Source: WJJR01 sp964440935
GTDB lineage: Bacteria; Zixibacteria; MSB-5A5; WJJR01
Reading direction: 5' to 3'
Assembly: GCA_964440935.1 (NCBI GenBank)
Contig: CAYTTY010000001.1
Location: forward strand, 149,507 to 213,506
Length of the DNA stretch: 64,000 nucleotides
Positions 10,969-20,477 of the stretch are shown piece by piece (position 1 is the stretch's first letter; each line of letters begins with the position of its first letter). The notes beneath the pieces were generated by a model. The model saw nothing but the letters and a program-made list of their open reading frames with translations, did not search any database and had not been told where the DNA came from. The position numbers and the translations under genes are program-made.

Positions 10969-13900
10969 GTGGCTTTTCCAGCTCGCAATCAAAAACGGCC
11001 TTCCGACTTTTCGGCCATTCGCATTCAGTTGGCCTCACCGGACACGATCCGTTCGTGGTCGTACGGTGAAGTGACGAAGCCGGAAACGATCAATTACCGA
11101 TCGTTTAAGCCCGAGCGCGATGGCCTGTTCTGTGAACGTATTTTCGGTCCGGTTAAGGACTGGGAATGCAATTGCGGGAAGTATAAGCGTATCCGCTTCC
11201 GCGGTATTGTCTGCGATCGTTGCGGTGTCGAGGTGACCCAATCCAAGGTGCGTCGCGAACGCATGGGGCACATCGAGCTGGCCGTGCCCGTGACGCACAT
11301 CTGGTTCGTCAAGTCGTCGCCGTCACGGATCGGGTATCTGCTCGATATGTCGATCCGGGACCTCGAGCGCGTGATCTACTATGAGCGCTACGTGATGATC
11401 GATCCGGGTGAGACCGAGTACAAGCAAGCCGATCTCCTCGAAGAGGATGAATACCTGGATCTCGTGGAGCAGGGTAAGGAGTTCCGCGCTGGGATGGGTG
11501 CTCCCGCGATTGCGGAGATCCTCAATCACATCGACATCGAAGAGCTGTCGCTGTCACTGCGTGCGCAGGTGAAAGTTGAGACCTCCGCCCAGCGCAAGCA
11601 GGACAGCTTGAAGCGTCTCCGCGTGATCGAATCGTTCCGCCAGTCGCCGAACAGCCCGGAATGGATGATCATGAAAGTCCTTCCGGTGATCCCCCCCGAC
11701 CTGCGGCCGTTGGTGCCGTTGGAAGGCGGACGGTTTGCCACGTCCGATCTAAACGACCTGTATCGTCGCGTGATCAACCGCAACAACCGTCTGAAAAAGC
11801 TGATCGATATCAAGGCGCCGGACGTCATTCTGCGCAATGAGAAGCGCATGTTGCAGGAGGCGGTGGACGCGCTCCTCGACAATGGACGCCGCACGCAGGC
11901 GGTCCGCGGCGACTCGCGTCGCCCGCTTAAGTCCCTGTCCGATTTGCTCAAGGGCAAGCAGGGACGGTTCCGGCAGAATCTGCTTGGTAAGCGTGTCGAC
12001 TATTCCGGCCGTTCCGTGATCGTTGTCGGTCCCGAGTTGAAATTGCATCAATGCGGTTTGCCAAAGAATATGGCTCTCGAACTCTTCAAGCCGTTCATCA
12101 TTATGAAGCTCGAAGAGAAGGGGTATGTCCAGACAGTCAAGTCGGCGAAGCGGCTCGTCGAGCGCGAGCGCCCGGAGGTCTGGGACATCCTTGAAGAGAT
12201 CATTAACGAGCATCCGGTGATGCTCAACCGCGCTCCGACGCTGCACCGTCTGGGTATACAGGCGTTCTACCCCGTGCTGGTGGAAGGCAAGGCGATCCGT
12301 CTGCATCCGCTCGTTTGCGCAGCATTCAATGCCGACTTCGATGGCGACCAGATGGCGGTGCACGTTCCGCTGTCATTTGAGGCGCAACTCGAAGCGCGAC
12401 TGTTGATGTTCTCGACGAACAACATTCTGTCGCCCTCGTCGGGCCGCCCGATTGCCACTCCGTCGCAGGATATCGTGTTGGGATGCTACTACCTGACGAA
12501 GGACCGTCCCGGCGGCAAGGGTGAAGGGATGCGATTCACCTCGACCGACGAAGCACTCATGGCGGAGAATTTCGGCGAGATCGATTTGCACTCGGTGATC
12601 AAAATCCGCATCGGTGATGAATTGGTTGACACGACCTGCGGTCGCGTGATTTTCAACGAAATTCTACCTCCCGAAGTCGAGTTCTTCAATGAAGTCGCAT
12701 CTAAAGGTAAGTTGGAAGGACTTGTGTTGAATACCTTCCGGGCGGTCGGACCGCACCGCGCGGCGGAGTTTCTCGACAAATTGAAGAATCTTGGATTCTT
12801 GTACGCGACTCGTGCCGGCGCCACCGTCGGGATCGATGATATACTCATTCCACCGGAGAAGCAGCAGTTGATCGAAGCCACGCAAAAGGAAGTGGCGCGG
12901 GTGCAGAAGCAATATGAACGCGGTGTGATCACCAACGGTGAACGCTACAACAAGGTCATCGATTTGTGGACACACACCACGAGCGAAATCTCCGAAGTGT
13001 TGTTTCAGCGTCTGCGCGATGACAAGCAGGGTTTCAATCCGGTCTTTATGATGGCCGACTCCGGCGCGCGAGGCTCGAAAGAGCAGATTCGCCAACTGGC
13101 CGGCATGCGTGGCTTGATGGCCAAACCGCAGAAGAAGATCACCGGTCAGATCGGTGAAATCATCGAATCGCCGATTCTTTCGAACTTCCGCGAGGGACTG
13201 TCGGTGATGGAATACTTTATCTCGACACACGGCGCCCGCAAGGGTCTCGCCGACACGGCTCTCAAGACCGCCGATGCCGGTTACCTCACACGGCGTCTCG
13301 TCGACGTGGCGCAGGATGTCATCATCAACGAGTTCGACTGCGGAACCATCTTGGGACTGAATACCTCGGCATTGAAGGAAGGCGAAGAGATCATCGAGTC
13401 GTTGTCTGACCGTATTCTGGGTCGTGTGTCTCTCGAAGACGTTGTCGATCCGATATCCGGTGACACACTCGTTGAGGCCGGCGAGCAAATCAGCGAAGCC
13501 CAGGCGACGGCGATCGATGACTCCGGGCTTGATTTGGTTCGTATCCGCTCGGTGTTGACGTGCGAGTCGCGCCAGGGTGTTTGTGCGAAGTGCTACGGCC
13601 GTAATCTCGCGACCATGAACATGGTCGAAATGGGCGAATCGGTCGGTGTGATCGCCGCCCAGTCGATCGGCGAGCCGGGCACGCAGTTGACGTTGCGTAC
13701 GTTCCATATCGGTGGTACCGCGGCCCGCATTGCCGAGCAGTCGCAGGTGCTGTCCAAGTCGGCCGGTACTGTTGTGTTCAAGGGTGTGAAATCGGTCGTT
13801 GGTCCGACGGGCAATCTCGTTGTGACCAATCGCGACGGTGAATTGCAGATCGTCGATGATCAGAAACGTGTTCGCGCACGCTTCAATGTGCCGTACGCCT

Positions 13901-15060
13901 CAGAGATGATGGTGAAAGAGGGAGACAAGGTCGAACGGAACAATGTGCTGTTCGAGTGGGACCCGTACACCGCGACCATTCTCTCCGAAAAGCCGGGTGT
14001 CGTGCATTTTGAAGACATTATCGAGGGTGTAACGTTGCGCGAGGAGCTCGATGAAACGACCGGTCTCCGCCAGCGTGTGATTGTCGAGCCGCGGGAACGC
14101 CGTGATCGTACTCCTCTGCCACACCTGAAGATTTACGAGACCAAGAATCGCAACAAGCTGGCGGCGTCGATTTCCATTCCGACCGGTGCACACTTGGCGG
14201 TCCATGATGGTGAAACGGTTCAGGCGGGTTCGGTTCTCGTGAAGATCCCGCGTGAAATCTCCAAGACGCGCGACATCACGGGTGGTCTGCCGCGTGTGGC
14301 CGAACTCTTTGAGGCGCGCAAGCCGCGTGATCCGGCGGTGGTGACGGAAATCGACGGCATCACCGAATTTGGCAAGATCGTGCGTGGCAACCAGCAGGTC
14401 ATCGTGCACGGCGAGAACGAAGAATCGAAGGAATATCTAATTCCGCACGGTAAGCACATGATGATCCACAACGGCGATCGCGTGCGCGCCGGCGACCGTC
14501 TCTGTGAAGGCGCCGTCGATCCGCACGATATCCTGCGCATTAAGGGCGCCAACGCCGTGCAGGAATACCTGGTGAATGAAATCCAGGAGGTGTATCGCCT
14601 TCAGGGTGTGAAGATCAACGATAAGCACATCGAGACCATTGTGCGCCAGATGCTCCAGAAGGTGCGTGTGGACACGGTGGGCGATACGAACTTCCTCGAA
14701 GGCGAGGTGGTCGACAAGAACACCTTCCGCGACGAGAACGAATCGGTGTTGATGGAGGGCGGTGCACCGGCGACCTTCCAGCCGTTGCTGCTCGGTATCA
14801 CCAAGGCGTCACTGACCACCGAATCGTTTTTCTCAGCGGCATCATTCCAGGAGACCACCAAGGTGCTGACCGAGGCGGCCGTCTCCGGCAAGATCGACAA
14901 CCTGAAAGGGCTGAAGGAAAACGTGATTATTGGACACCTGATTCCCGCCGGTACCGGTCTCGAGAGCTATCGTTCCATCGAGATTCCGGCTGAAGAGATG
15001 CCGTCCGAGGAGATCCAGGAGGAGGAGCCCGAAATCGGGATCTTCCAGGAGAACGTCTAA
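10969..15060 (+). CDS. rpoC: DNA-directed RNA polymerase beta' subunit
   Basis: Beta' subunit holding the catalytic magnesium, 1363 residues. The N-terminal zinc finger is CNCGKYKR...CDRCGVEV. The active site is NADFDGDQMAVH, with all three aspartates. The trigger-loop/bridge-helix region includes MADSGARGS and GLMAKPQ, and the second zinc site is CESRQGVCAKCYGR. It starts at GTG, with AGGGAGGAA at about 10956-10964. The C-terminus ends in an acidic run after residue about 1345. Rifamycin- and streptolydigin-region residues look ordinary. Confidence 0.98.
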   Translation: MAFPARNQKRPSDFSAIRIQLASPDTIRSWSYGEVTKPETINYRSFKPERDGLFCERIFGPVKDWECNCGKYKRIRFRGIVCDRCGVEVTQSKVRRERMGHIELAVPVTHIWFVKSSPSRIGYLLDMSIRDLERVIYYERYVMIDPGETEYKQADLLEEDEYLDLVEQGKEFRAGMGAPAIAEILNHIDIEELSLSLRAQVKVETSAQRKQDSLKRLRVIESFRQSPNSPEWMIMKVLPVIPPDLRPLVPLEGGRFATSDLNDLYRRVINRNNRLKKLIDIKAPDVILRNEKRMLQEAVDALLDNGRRTQAVRGDSRRPLKSLSDLLKGKQGRFRQNLLGKRVDYSGRSVIVVGPELKLHQCGLPKNMALELFKPFIIMKLEEKGYVQTVKSAKRLVERERPEVWDILEEIINEHPVMLNRAPTLHRLGIQAFYPVLVEGKAIRLHPLVCAAFNADFDGDQMAVHVPLSFEAQLEARLLMFSTNNILSPSSGRPIATPSQDIVLGCYYLTKDRPGGKGEGMRFTSTDEALMAENFGEIDLHSVIKIRIGDELVDTTCGRVIFNEILPPEVEFFNEVASKGKLEGLVLNTFRAVGPHRAAEFLDKLKNLGFLYATRAGATVGIDDILIPPEKQQLIEATQKEVARVQKQYERGVITNGERYNKVIDLWTHTTSEISEVLFQRLRDDKQGFNPVFMMADSGARGSKEQIRQLAGMRGLMAKPQKKITGQIGEIIESPILSNFREGLSVMEYFISTHGARKGLADTALKTADAGYLTRRLVDVAQDVIINEFDCGTILGLNTSALKEGEEIIESLSDRILGRVSLEDVVDPISGDTLVEAGEQISEAQATAIDDSGLDLVRIRSVLTCESRQGVCAKCYGRNLATMNMVEMGESVGVIAAQSIGEPGTQLTLRTFHIGGTAARIAEQSQVLSKSAGTVVFKGVKSVVGPTGNLVVTNRDGELQIVDDQKRVRARFNVPYASEMMVKEGDKVERNNVLFEWDPYTATILSEKPGVVHFEDIIEGVTLREELDETTGLRQRVIVEPRERRDRTPLPHLKIYETKNRNKLAASISIPTGAHLAVHDGETVQAGSVLVKIPREISKTRDITGGLPRVAELFEARKPRDPAVVTEIDGITEFGKIVRGNQQVIVHGENEESKEYLIPHGKHMMIHNGDRVRAGDRLCEGAVDPHDILRIKGANAVQEYLVNEIQEVYRLQGVKINDKHIETIVRQMLQKVRVDTVGDTNFLEGEVVDKNTFRDENESVLMEGGAPATFQPLLLGITKASLTTESFFSAASFQETTKVLTEAAVSGKIDNLKGLKENVIIGHLIPAGTGLESYRSIEIPAEEMPSEEIQEEEPEIGIFQENV

Positions 15061-15088
15061 CCGTGGCCGGTGGGCCGGAGCGAGGGAC

Positions 15089-15115
15089 TTGATTTTCCTC
15101 CCGTCGCCATATAAA
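15089..15115 (+). promoter_or_regulatory. Possible promoter before rpsL
   Basis: TTGATT (15089-15094) and TATAAA (15110-15115) are spaced 15 bp apart in the 106-bp gap after rpoC. The spacing is shorter than ideal. It could start a separate rpsL-rpsG(-fusA) transcript. Confidence 0.35.
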
Positions 15116-15166
15116 CTTGGCCACTTCTGATGGATGTATCAGTCAGTCATGTGAAGCGAGGTATCG

Positions 15167-15544
15167 TTGCCGACAATCAATCAGCTCATACGTAAGGGGC
15201 GCAAGCGGATCCTGGCAAAGTCCGGCACGCCCGCACTGAAGGGCTCGCCGCAGAAACGGGGTGTCTGCACCCGTGTGTACACCTCTACGCCGAAGAAGCC
15301 GAATTCGGCGCTTCGGAAAGTTGCCCGTGTACGCCTCACCAACCGGATGGACGTCACCGCGTATATTCCCGGTGAGGGCCACAACTTGCAGGAGCACTCC
15401 ATTGTGCTCATCCGTGGTGGCCGAGTGAAAGATCTGCCGGGGGTCCGGTATCATATCGTACGCGGGTCGCTGGACACCGCGGGCGTATCTGATCGTCGGC
15501 AATCGCGATCCAAGTATGGCACCAAGCGGCCTAAGACCGCTTAG
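15167..15544 (+). CDS. rpsL: 30S ribosomal protein uS12
   Basis: Decoding-centre protein, 125 residues. The start is TTG: the family N-terminus MPTINQLIRKGR begins exactly there, with GCGAGGTA about 6 bases upstream. The decoding loops TPKKPNSALRK and GRVKDLPGVRYH carry the unmodified lysines seen in streptomycin-sensitive strains. Together with rpsG (56 bp downstream) it forms the start of the str cluster. Confidence 0.97.
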   Translation: MPTINQLIRKGRKRILAKSGTPALKGSPQKRGVCTRVYTSTPKKPNSALRKVARVRLTNRMDVTAYIPGEGHNLQEHSIVLIRGGRVKDLPGVRYHIVRGSLDTAGVSDRRQSRSKYGTKRPKTA

Positions 15545-15600
15545 AGAGACCGGCGCTCTTAACACGAAGCGTCGATGGACGATATAGAGTAGGAGGGCGG

Positions 15601-16071
15601 ATGCCCAGGCGGAAATCGGTAGCCAAGCGGGAGATTCTTCCCGATCCGAAGTACAACGAAGTTGTGGTCACCCAGTTCATCAATGGACTGATGACCCGGG
15701 GGAAGAAATCCGTGGCGGAGCACATCCTTTATGATGCGCTCGATATTCTCGAGAAGGACGCGCAGCGGCCGGGACTGGAAACGTTCAAAAAGGCGTTGGA
15801 TAATGTGCGTCCGATTCTCGAGGTGAAATCGCGCCGCGTCGGTGGCGCCACCTATCAGGTGCCGGTGGAAGTCCGCCATGATCGCCGGACCGCATTGGCG
15901 ATTCGCTGGCTCATCTCCTACGCGCGCGCACGTAAAGAACATTCCATGGCCGAGAAACTGGCGGCGGAGTTGAACGCGGCTTCCAAAAAGGAAGGCGCCT
16001 CAGTCAAGAAGCGGGAGGACACACATCGGATGGCTGAAGCCAACAAGGCCTTCGCCCATTTCCGGTGGTAA
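15601..16071 (+). CDS. rpsG: 30S ribosomal protein uS7
   Basis: Head-assembly protein contacting 16S rRNA and the E-site tRNA, 156 residues (normal length). It has the conserved start PRRKSVAKREILPDPKYNE, LINGLM-type segment FINGLMTRGKKSVAEHILYDA, and VGGATYQVPVEV. Shine-Dalgarno TAGGAGGG at 15591-15598 is very strong but close to the ATG. It is followed by a 245-bp gap before fusA that ends in a terminator-like hairpin. Confidence 0.97.
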   Translation: MPRRKSVAKREILPDPKYNEVVVTQFINGLMTRGKKSVAEHILYDALDILEKDAQRPGLETFKKALDNVRPILEVKSRRVGGATYQVPVEVRHDRRTALAIRWLISYARARKEHSMAEKLAAELNAASKKEGASVKKREDTHRMAEANKAFAHFRW

Positions 16072-16277
16072 GAGATCATGAGGGCCGGGCTCCGGCCTGG
16101 CCGGAAGCGAGGACGAAACATCGTTTGATTGTCCGCACGGTGCGGACGTCTGCTCACGCTTAAGACTGACGTCATCACAAATCGTCGTCTGGCGCCAACG
16201 AATCGGCATGCAAGCAGTCACTAATCGCGCCCCATAGCTGAAGGAATCCGACCCGCCGGAGGACGGCGGTTGCGGTT

Positions 16278-16316
16278 CCCCGCTTGGGCGCACAATCAAC
16301 CCAGCGGGGGTTTTTT
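16278..16316 (+). promoter_or_regulatory. Terminator-like hairpin abutting the fusA start codon
   Basis: CCCCGCT (16278-16284) pairs with AGCGGGG (16303-16309), extended past a one-base bulge by GGG (16286-16288)/CCC (16300-16302). Six T's at 16311-16316 follow, and the GTG start of fusA is the very next codon. The 3' arm contains the fusA ribosome-binding site (GCGGGGG). It therefore has the form of an intrinsic terminator and at the same time hides the ribosome site. It may end the rpsL-rpsG message, or act as an attenuator or translational switch for EF-G. The structure is seen by eye; function is inferred. Confidence 0.6.
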
Positions 16317-18416
16317 GTGGCCAAAGAAGTCGACATAAGAAAGATTCGGAATATCGGGATTGCCGCCCACATCGACGCCGGCAAGACCACGACCACCGAG
16401 CGCATCCTCTACTACACGGGGAAGACGCATCGAATGGGCGAGGTCCATGATGGCGGCGCCACGATGGACTGGATGGAGCAGGAGAAGGAGCGCGGCATCA
16501 CGATTACGTCAGCGGCGACGACCTGCGACTGGCATGGCCACCAGATTAATATCATCGATACTCCCGGACATGTCGATTTCACCGTCGAAGTCGAACGCTC
16601 GCTGCGCGTTCTCGATGGTGTGGTGGCGTTGTTCTGCGCGGTCGGTGGTGTGGAACCCCAGTCAGAAACCGTCTGGCGTCAGGCCGATAAGTACCGCGTC
16701 CCGCGCATCGCCTACGTGAACAAGATGGACCGTGTCGGCGCGGATTTCCTCGAAGCGGTTCGGATGATGCGCAAGCGGCTGGCGGCCAACGCGATCCCCA
16801 TCCAATTGCCGGCCGGCAGCGAAGAGCTGTTCACGGGCATCATCGATCTCGTCAACATGACGATGCGTATCTATCACGACGAGACGTTGGGCGCAACATT
16901 CGAAGATGTAGAAATTCCGGCATCGCTGCTGCCCGAAGCCAACAAGCACCGCGAGGCCATGCTGGAAGCACTGTCCGACTACGACGACCATCTGCTGGAT
17001 AAGTTCATTCACGAGGAACCCATCGAACCGGAGCACATCAAGGCGGCCGTCCGTAAGGCGACGATCGACACCAAGATCATGCCGGTTCTCTGTGGGTCGT
17101 CGTTTAAGAACAAGGGCGTGCAGAAGCTGCTCGATTCGGTGATCGATTTCCTGCCGTCACCATTCGATCTGCCGCCGGTTGAAGGGCGTTCCATCGATGA
17201 CATCAATAAAGTAATGATTCGCAAACCCGACGTTAACGAGCCGTTCTCAGCGCTGGCATTCAAGATCATGACGGATCCGTACGTCGGGCGTCTGACGTAC
17301 TTCCGAGTCTATTCGGGAAAAGTCAATGTCGGTGATAGCGTGTTGAATGTCGCCACCGGCAAACGGGAGCGGGTTGGGCGGATCCTGGAGATGCACGCGA
17401 ATAAGCGCGAAGAACTGAAGGAAGCAAAGGTCGGTCAGATTCTCGCGGCGGTTGGCCTTAGGAATACGTCGACCGGACATACGCTGTGTGATCAGAACGA
17501 CCCGATTCAACTCGAAATCATGCAGTTCCCGGAGCCAGTGATTTCGGTCGCGATCGAACCGAAGACCAAGGCCGACCAGGACAAGCTGACATCGGCGCTG
17601 TCGAAGCTGGCGGAAGAAGACCCGACATTCCAGGTGCGGGTGGATGACGAGACCGGTCAGACCATCATCTCAGGGATGGGAGAACTCCACTTGGACATTC
17701 TCACCGACCGAATGATGCGCGAATTTAATGTCGTGGCGAATGTTGGCCGTCCGCAGGTCTCCTATAAGGAGACGATTCGTCAGAAGGCCGAATCCAAAAT
17801 CCGCTTCGTCCGCCAGACAGGCGGCCGGGGGCAGTTTGCGCATGTCGAGACCACGGTGGAGCCGTCGGAGCCGGGAGCTGGCTTCGTCTTCGAGAATAAA
17901 ATTGTGGGGGGCAATATCCCGAGGGAGTTCGTTCCGGCGGTGGAGAAGGGCGCCCGTAACGCCATGGACAACGGTATCTTAGCGGGATACCCACTGGTCG
18001 ATATCAAGATGACGCTCCTCGATGGCTCGTATCACGAGGTTGACTCATCGGATATGTCGTTTCAGATTGCCGGCTCGATGGCGCTCCAAGATGGGGCCAA
18101 GAAGGCCAAGCCGGTCTTGCTTGAGCCGCATATGGATGTGGAAGTTGTTTTGCCGGATGAGTATCTCGGCGACGTCATCGGGGACCTGAATTCCCGCCGT
18201 GCTCGAATTCATGGCATCGGCGAGCGCTCCTCGGCGCGGCTGGTATCGTCCTCAGTGCCGCTCTCGGAAATGTTTGGTTATGCCACCAACCTGCGGTCGC
18301 TGACCCAGGGCCGGGCGACTTATACGATGCAGTTTGCCCGATATGAACCGTTGCCCGAGAAGATGGCAGAGGAACTGGTTGCCGGGGGCAGAGTGGGGTC
18401 GAAGCGTGGCTCGTAA
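16317..18416 (+). CDS. fusA: Translation elongation factor G
   Basis: GTPase that drives translocation and ribosome recycling. It has 699 residues from GTG 16317, which gives the standard N-terminus AKEVDIRKIRNIGIAAHIDAGKTTTTERIL. A longer in-frame reading from 16284 exists but would cover the hairpin. Motifs: AHIDAGKT (G1), ERGITITSAATT (switch I), DTPGHVDF (G3), NKMDR (G4), and domain IV with GGRGQFAHV. The C-terminal domain ends normally. tuf is not adjacent; after 140 bp the S10 operon begins. Confidence 0.97.
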   Translation: MAKEVDIRKIRNIGIAAHIDAGKTTTTERILYYTGKTHRMGEVHDGGATMDWMEQEKERGITITSAATTCDWHGHQINIIDTPGHVDFTVEVERSLRVLDGVVALFCAVGGVEPQSETVWRQADKYRVPRIAYVNKMDRVGADFLEAVRMMRKRLAANAIPIQLPAGSEELFTGIIDLVNMTMRIYHDETLGATFEDVEIPASLLPEANKHREAMLEALSDYDDHLLDKFIHEEPIEPEHIKAAVRKATIDTKIMPVLCGSSFKNKGVQKLLDSVIDFLPSPFDLPPVEGRSIDDINKVMIRKPDVNEPFSALAFKIMTDPYVGRLTYFRVYSGKVNVGDSVLNVATGKRERVGRILEMHANKREELKEAKVGQILAAVGLRNTSTGHTLCDQNDPIQLEIMQFPEPVISVAIEPKTKADQDKLTSALSKLAEEDPTFQVRVDDETGQTIISGMGELHLDILTDRMMREFNVVANVGRPQVSYKETIRQKAESKIRFVRQTGGRGQFAHVETTVEPSEPGAGFVFENKIVGGNIPREFVPAVEKGARNAMDNGILAGYPLVDIKMTLLDGSYHEVDSSDMSFQIAGSMALQDGAKKAKPVLLEPHMDVEVVLPDEYLGDVIGDLNSRRARIHGIGERSSARLVSSSVPLSEMFGYATNLRSLTQGRATYTMQFARYEPLPEKMAEELVAGGRVGSKRGS

Positions 18417-18453
18417 TGGTATGGCGAAAATGGAGCTAACGTCGAAAAATCTC

Positions 18454-18481
18454 TTGCGGGCGAGAAGTTTGACGATATATT
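18454..18481 (+). promoter_or_regulatory. Probable promoter of the S10 ribosomal-protein operon
   Basis: TTGCGG (18454-18459), a 16-bp spacer and TATATT (18476-18481) share the -10 and spacing of the tuf promoter. They lie in the fusA-rpsJ gap. Downstream, CGCCC/GGGCG (18503-18507/18512-18516) can form a small hairpin in the leader, followed a few bases later by six T's; it may be a leaky terminator or leader structure. Confidence 0.5.
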
Positions 18482-18556
18482 GGGAACTCTTTTCGATTTT
18501 CGCGCCCTCAGGGGCGGGAAGTCGTTTTTTGTGTGAAAGATAAGGGGAGTTGGACC

Positions 18557-18868
18557 GTGGAGATCGGTCAGAAAATTCGTATTCGACTAAAGGCTTACGA
18601 CCATCGGGCGCTGGACAAATCGACCCAGGAAATCGCTCGAACGGCTATGCGTACCGGTGCCCGCATTGTCGGCCCGATTCCCTTGCCGACCAAGCGGACC
18701 GTTTACACGGTGCTGCGGTCACCGCACGTGGACAAGAAATCCCGTGAGCAGTTTGAGACGCGGATTCACAAGCGCCTGATTGATATCATGGAGTCAGGCC
18801 CACAGACCGTCGACGCGCTGATGAAGTTGGAGCTTCCGGCGGGCGTGGATGTGGAGATTAAGGTTTGA
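18557..18868 (+). CDS. rpsJ: 30S ribosomal protein uS10 / NusE
   Basis: Small-subunit head protein that also binds NusB and NusG. It has 103 residues from GTG 18557, giving the normal start MEIGQKIRIRLKAYDHRALD, with AAGGGGAG at 18542-18549. An upstream in-frame reading from 18533 adds eight non-family residues. The conserved GPIPLPTKR loop and SPHVDKKSREQFE are present. First gene of the S10 operon; rplC starts 4 bp after its stop. Confidence 0.97.
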   Translation: MEIGQKIRIRLKAYDHRALDKSTQEIARTAMRTGARIVGPIPLPTKRTVYTVLRSPHVDKKSREQFETRIHKRLIDIMESGPQTVDALMKLELPAGVDVEIKV

Positions 18869-18872
18869 TCTG

Positions 18873-19496
18873 ATGCGCCAGTTATTCGGCTATAAGAAGG
18901 GCATGACTCGTCTTTTTCTCGACGACGGTACGGCATTGGCTGTGACCGCGATCGAAGTGAAGCCCTGTACGGTCGTTCAGGTGAAAACGTCGGAGACGGA
19001 TGGTTATGACGCAGTCCAGTTGGGTTTCGGCGAAAAGCGTAAAAACCTGTTCAAGAAGCCGCAGCTTGGGCATTTCGGCGACTTGGAGCCGATGCGCTGT
19101 CTGCGCGAAGTGCGGCTCACTGAGCCGTCCGAGCTTAAGCGCGGCGATCAGTTGACGGTTGAGATATTTAAGCCGGGTGAGCGTGTTGATGCGTCCGGTG
19201 TGAGCAAGGGACTGGGGTTTCAGGGTGGCGTTCGCCGTCATAAGTTTGGCGGCGGCTCCAAGACGCACGGCCAATCGGACCGCTGGCGTGCCCCGGGTTC
19301 TGTGGGACAGAGTTCGTATCCGTCGCGTGTCTTCAAGGGTCTGCGCATGGCGGGTCGGATGGGTAACGAGAAGGTGACCGTTCGCAACCTCCGCATTGTC
19401 GGTGTTCGACCGGAAGATAACCTCCTCTTTGTTGAGGGTGCGGTGCCGGGTAAGAACAACACCGTCATTTCCATCCGAGAGTCAAACAAGAGGTAA
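18873..19496 (+). CDS. rplC: 50S ribosomal protein uL3
   Basis: Early-assembling 50S protein reaching the peptidyl-transferase centre, 207 residues. The start at ATG 18873 gives the family N-terminus MRQLFGYKKGMTRLF; longer in-frame readings overlap rpsJ. The conserved loop is VSKGLGFQGGVRRHKFGGG...GSVGQSSYPSRVFKG, including the glutamine (GQ) that is N5-methylated by PrmB in some bacteria. The next gene begins after 53 bp. Confidence 0.97.
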   Translation: MRQLFGYKKGMTRLFLDDGTALAVTAIEVKPCTVVQVKTSETDGYDAVQLGFGEKRKNLFKKPQLGHFGDLEPMRCLREVRLTEPSELKRGDQLTVEIFKPGERVDASGVSKGLGFQGGVRRHKFGGGSKTHGQSDRWRAPGSVGQSSYPSRVFKGLRMAGRMGNEKVTVRNLRIVGVRPEDNLLFVEGAVPGKNNTVISIRESNKR

Positions 19497-19549
19497 GTGG
19501 GTGAACAGGGTGCTGCCGGCCACAGCCGGGCCCCGTCTGTGATTGTCTT

Positions 19550-20179
19550 ATGTCATTAAACGTACCGCAATACAACGCCCAGGGGGCCATGGCCGGATCG
19601 GTGGACTTGCCGGAGACATTATTCGGCGGTGAACCGCATTCCGCGGCCCTGCACGCGTACGTGAAAATGTACCTGACCAACAAACGTCAGGGGACCGCCA
19701 AAACGAAGACGCGCGCGGAGGTCACCGGTGGCGGCGCCAAGCCGTGGCGTCAGAAGGGGACCGGACGGGCTCGCGCCGGGTCGAATACCTCGCCGGTTTG
19801 GGTTGGCGGTGGCCGCTCGTTTGGGCCACGTCCGCGCAATCATCGTGAGAAATTGCCGAAGAAGGTGAAGTCGTTGGCGTTGCGGTCGGCGCTCGCGGTG
19901 AAGATGCAAAACGGCGCCGTGCGGGTCTGGCAACGAGCCGAGTTGGATCAGCCGAAAACGAAATCGGTCACCCAGGTCCTTGAGCAAATGGGTGTCGCTA
20001 AGCGCCGCGTGTTGTTCCTCGACGAGGGTTTGCTTCCCAATCTGGCTAAATCATGTCGCAACATCGCTTGGTTCACGCGCGAACGTGCGGATCTGGCGAA
20101 TGCGTACGAAATAATGCGCGCCGATGAGCTGATTGTCTCCCCGGAAGGGTTGGCGCGGATGACGGAGGTCTGGTCCTGA
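19550..20179 (+). CDS. rplD: 50S ribosomal protein uL4
   Basis: Exit-tunnel protein, and in gamma-proteobacteria an autorepressor of the S10 operon. It has 209 residues. The tunnel loop is visible as RAEVTGGGAKPWRQKGTGRARAGSNTSP, followed by FGPRPRNHREKLPKKVKSLALRSALAVK. It overlaps rplW by one base (TGATG). The 53-bp leader before it and the lack of an obvious E. coli-like S10 leader leave regulation open. Confidence 0.96.
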   Translation: MSLNVPQYNAQGAMAGSVDLPETLFGGEPHSAALHAYVKMYLTNKRQGTAKTKTRAEVTGGGAKPWRQKGTGRARAGSNTSPVWVGGGRSFGPRPRNHREKLPKKVKSLALRSALAVKMQNGAVRVWQRAELDQPKTKSVTQVLEQMGVAKRRVLFLDEGLLPNLAKSCRNIAWFTRERADLANAYEIMRADELIVSPEGLARMTEVWS

Positions 20180-20472
20180 TGCAGTACGACCCCCGACGAA
20201 TCTTGTTGAACGCGTTGACGACGGAAAAGAGTCTCAACTTGCGCGAGCGTGATAATTGTGTCGCCTTTCGCGTGGCCCTCGAGGCTGACAAGCTGCAGGT
20301 GCAGCGCGCGGTCGAGGAGATGTTCAATGTCAAGGTGGCTGCTGTCCGGACGATGGTCGTGCGCGGTAAGAAGAAGCGACTCGGTCGCTTCGAAGGGCGC
20401 CGTCCGTTTTGGAAGAAGGCTCTGGTGACCCTCCGTAAGGACGATCACATCGAACTGTTTGAGAAGGTATAG
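20179..20472 (+). CDS. rplW: 50S ribosomal protein uL23
   Basis: Tunnel-exit protein and docking site for trigger factor and SRP, 97 residues. It has TTEKSLNLRERDNCVAFRVAL, VEEMFNVKVAAVRTMVVRGKKKRLGRFEGRR and the terminal WKKALVTLRKDDHIELFE. The start codon overlaps the rplD stop, so translation is coupled. A short 5-bp gap follows before rplB. Confidence 0.96.
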   Translation: MQYDPRRILLNALTTEKSLNLRERDNCVAFRVALEADKLQVQRAVEEMFNVKVAAVRTMVVRGKKKRLGRFEGRRPFWKKALVTLRKDDHIELFEKV

Positions 20473-20477
20473 TTCCA

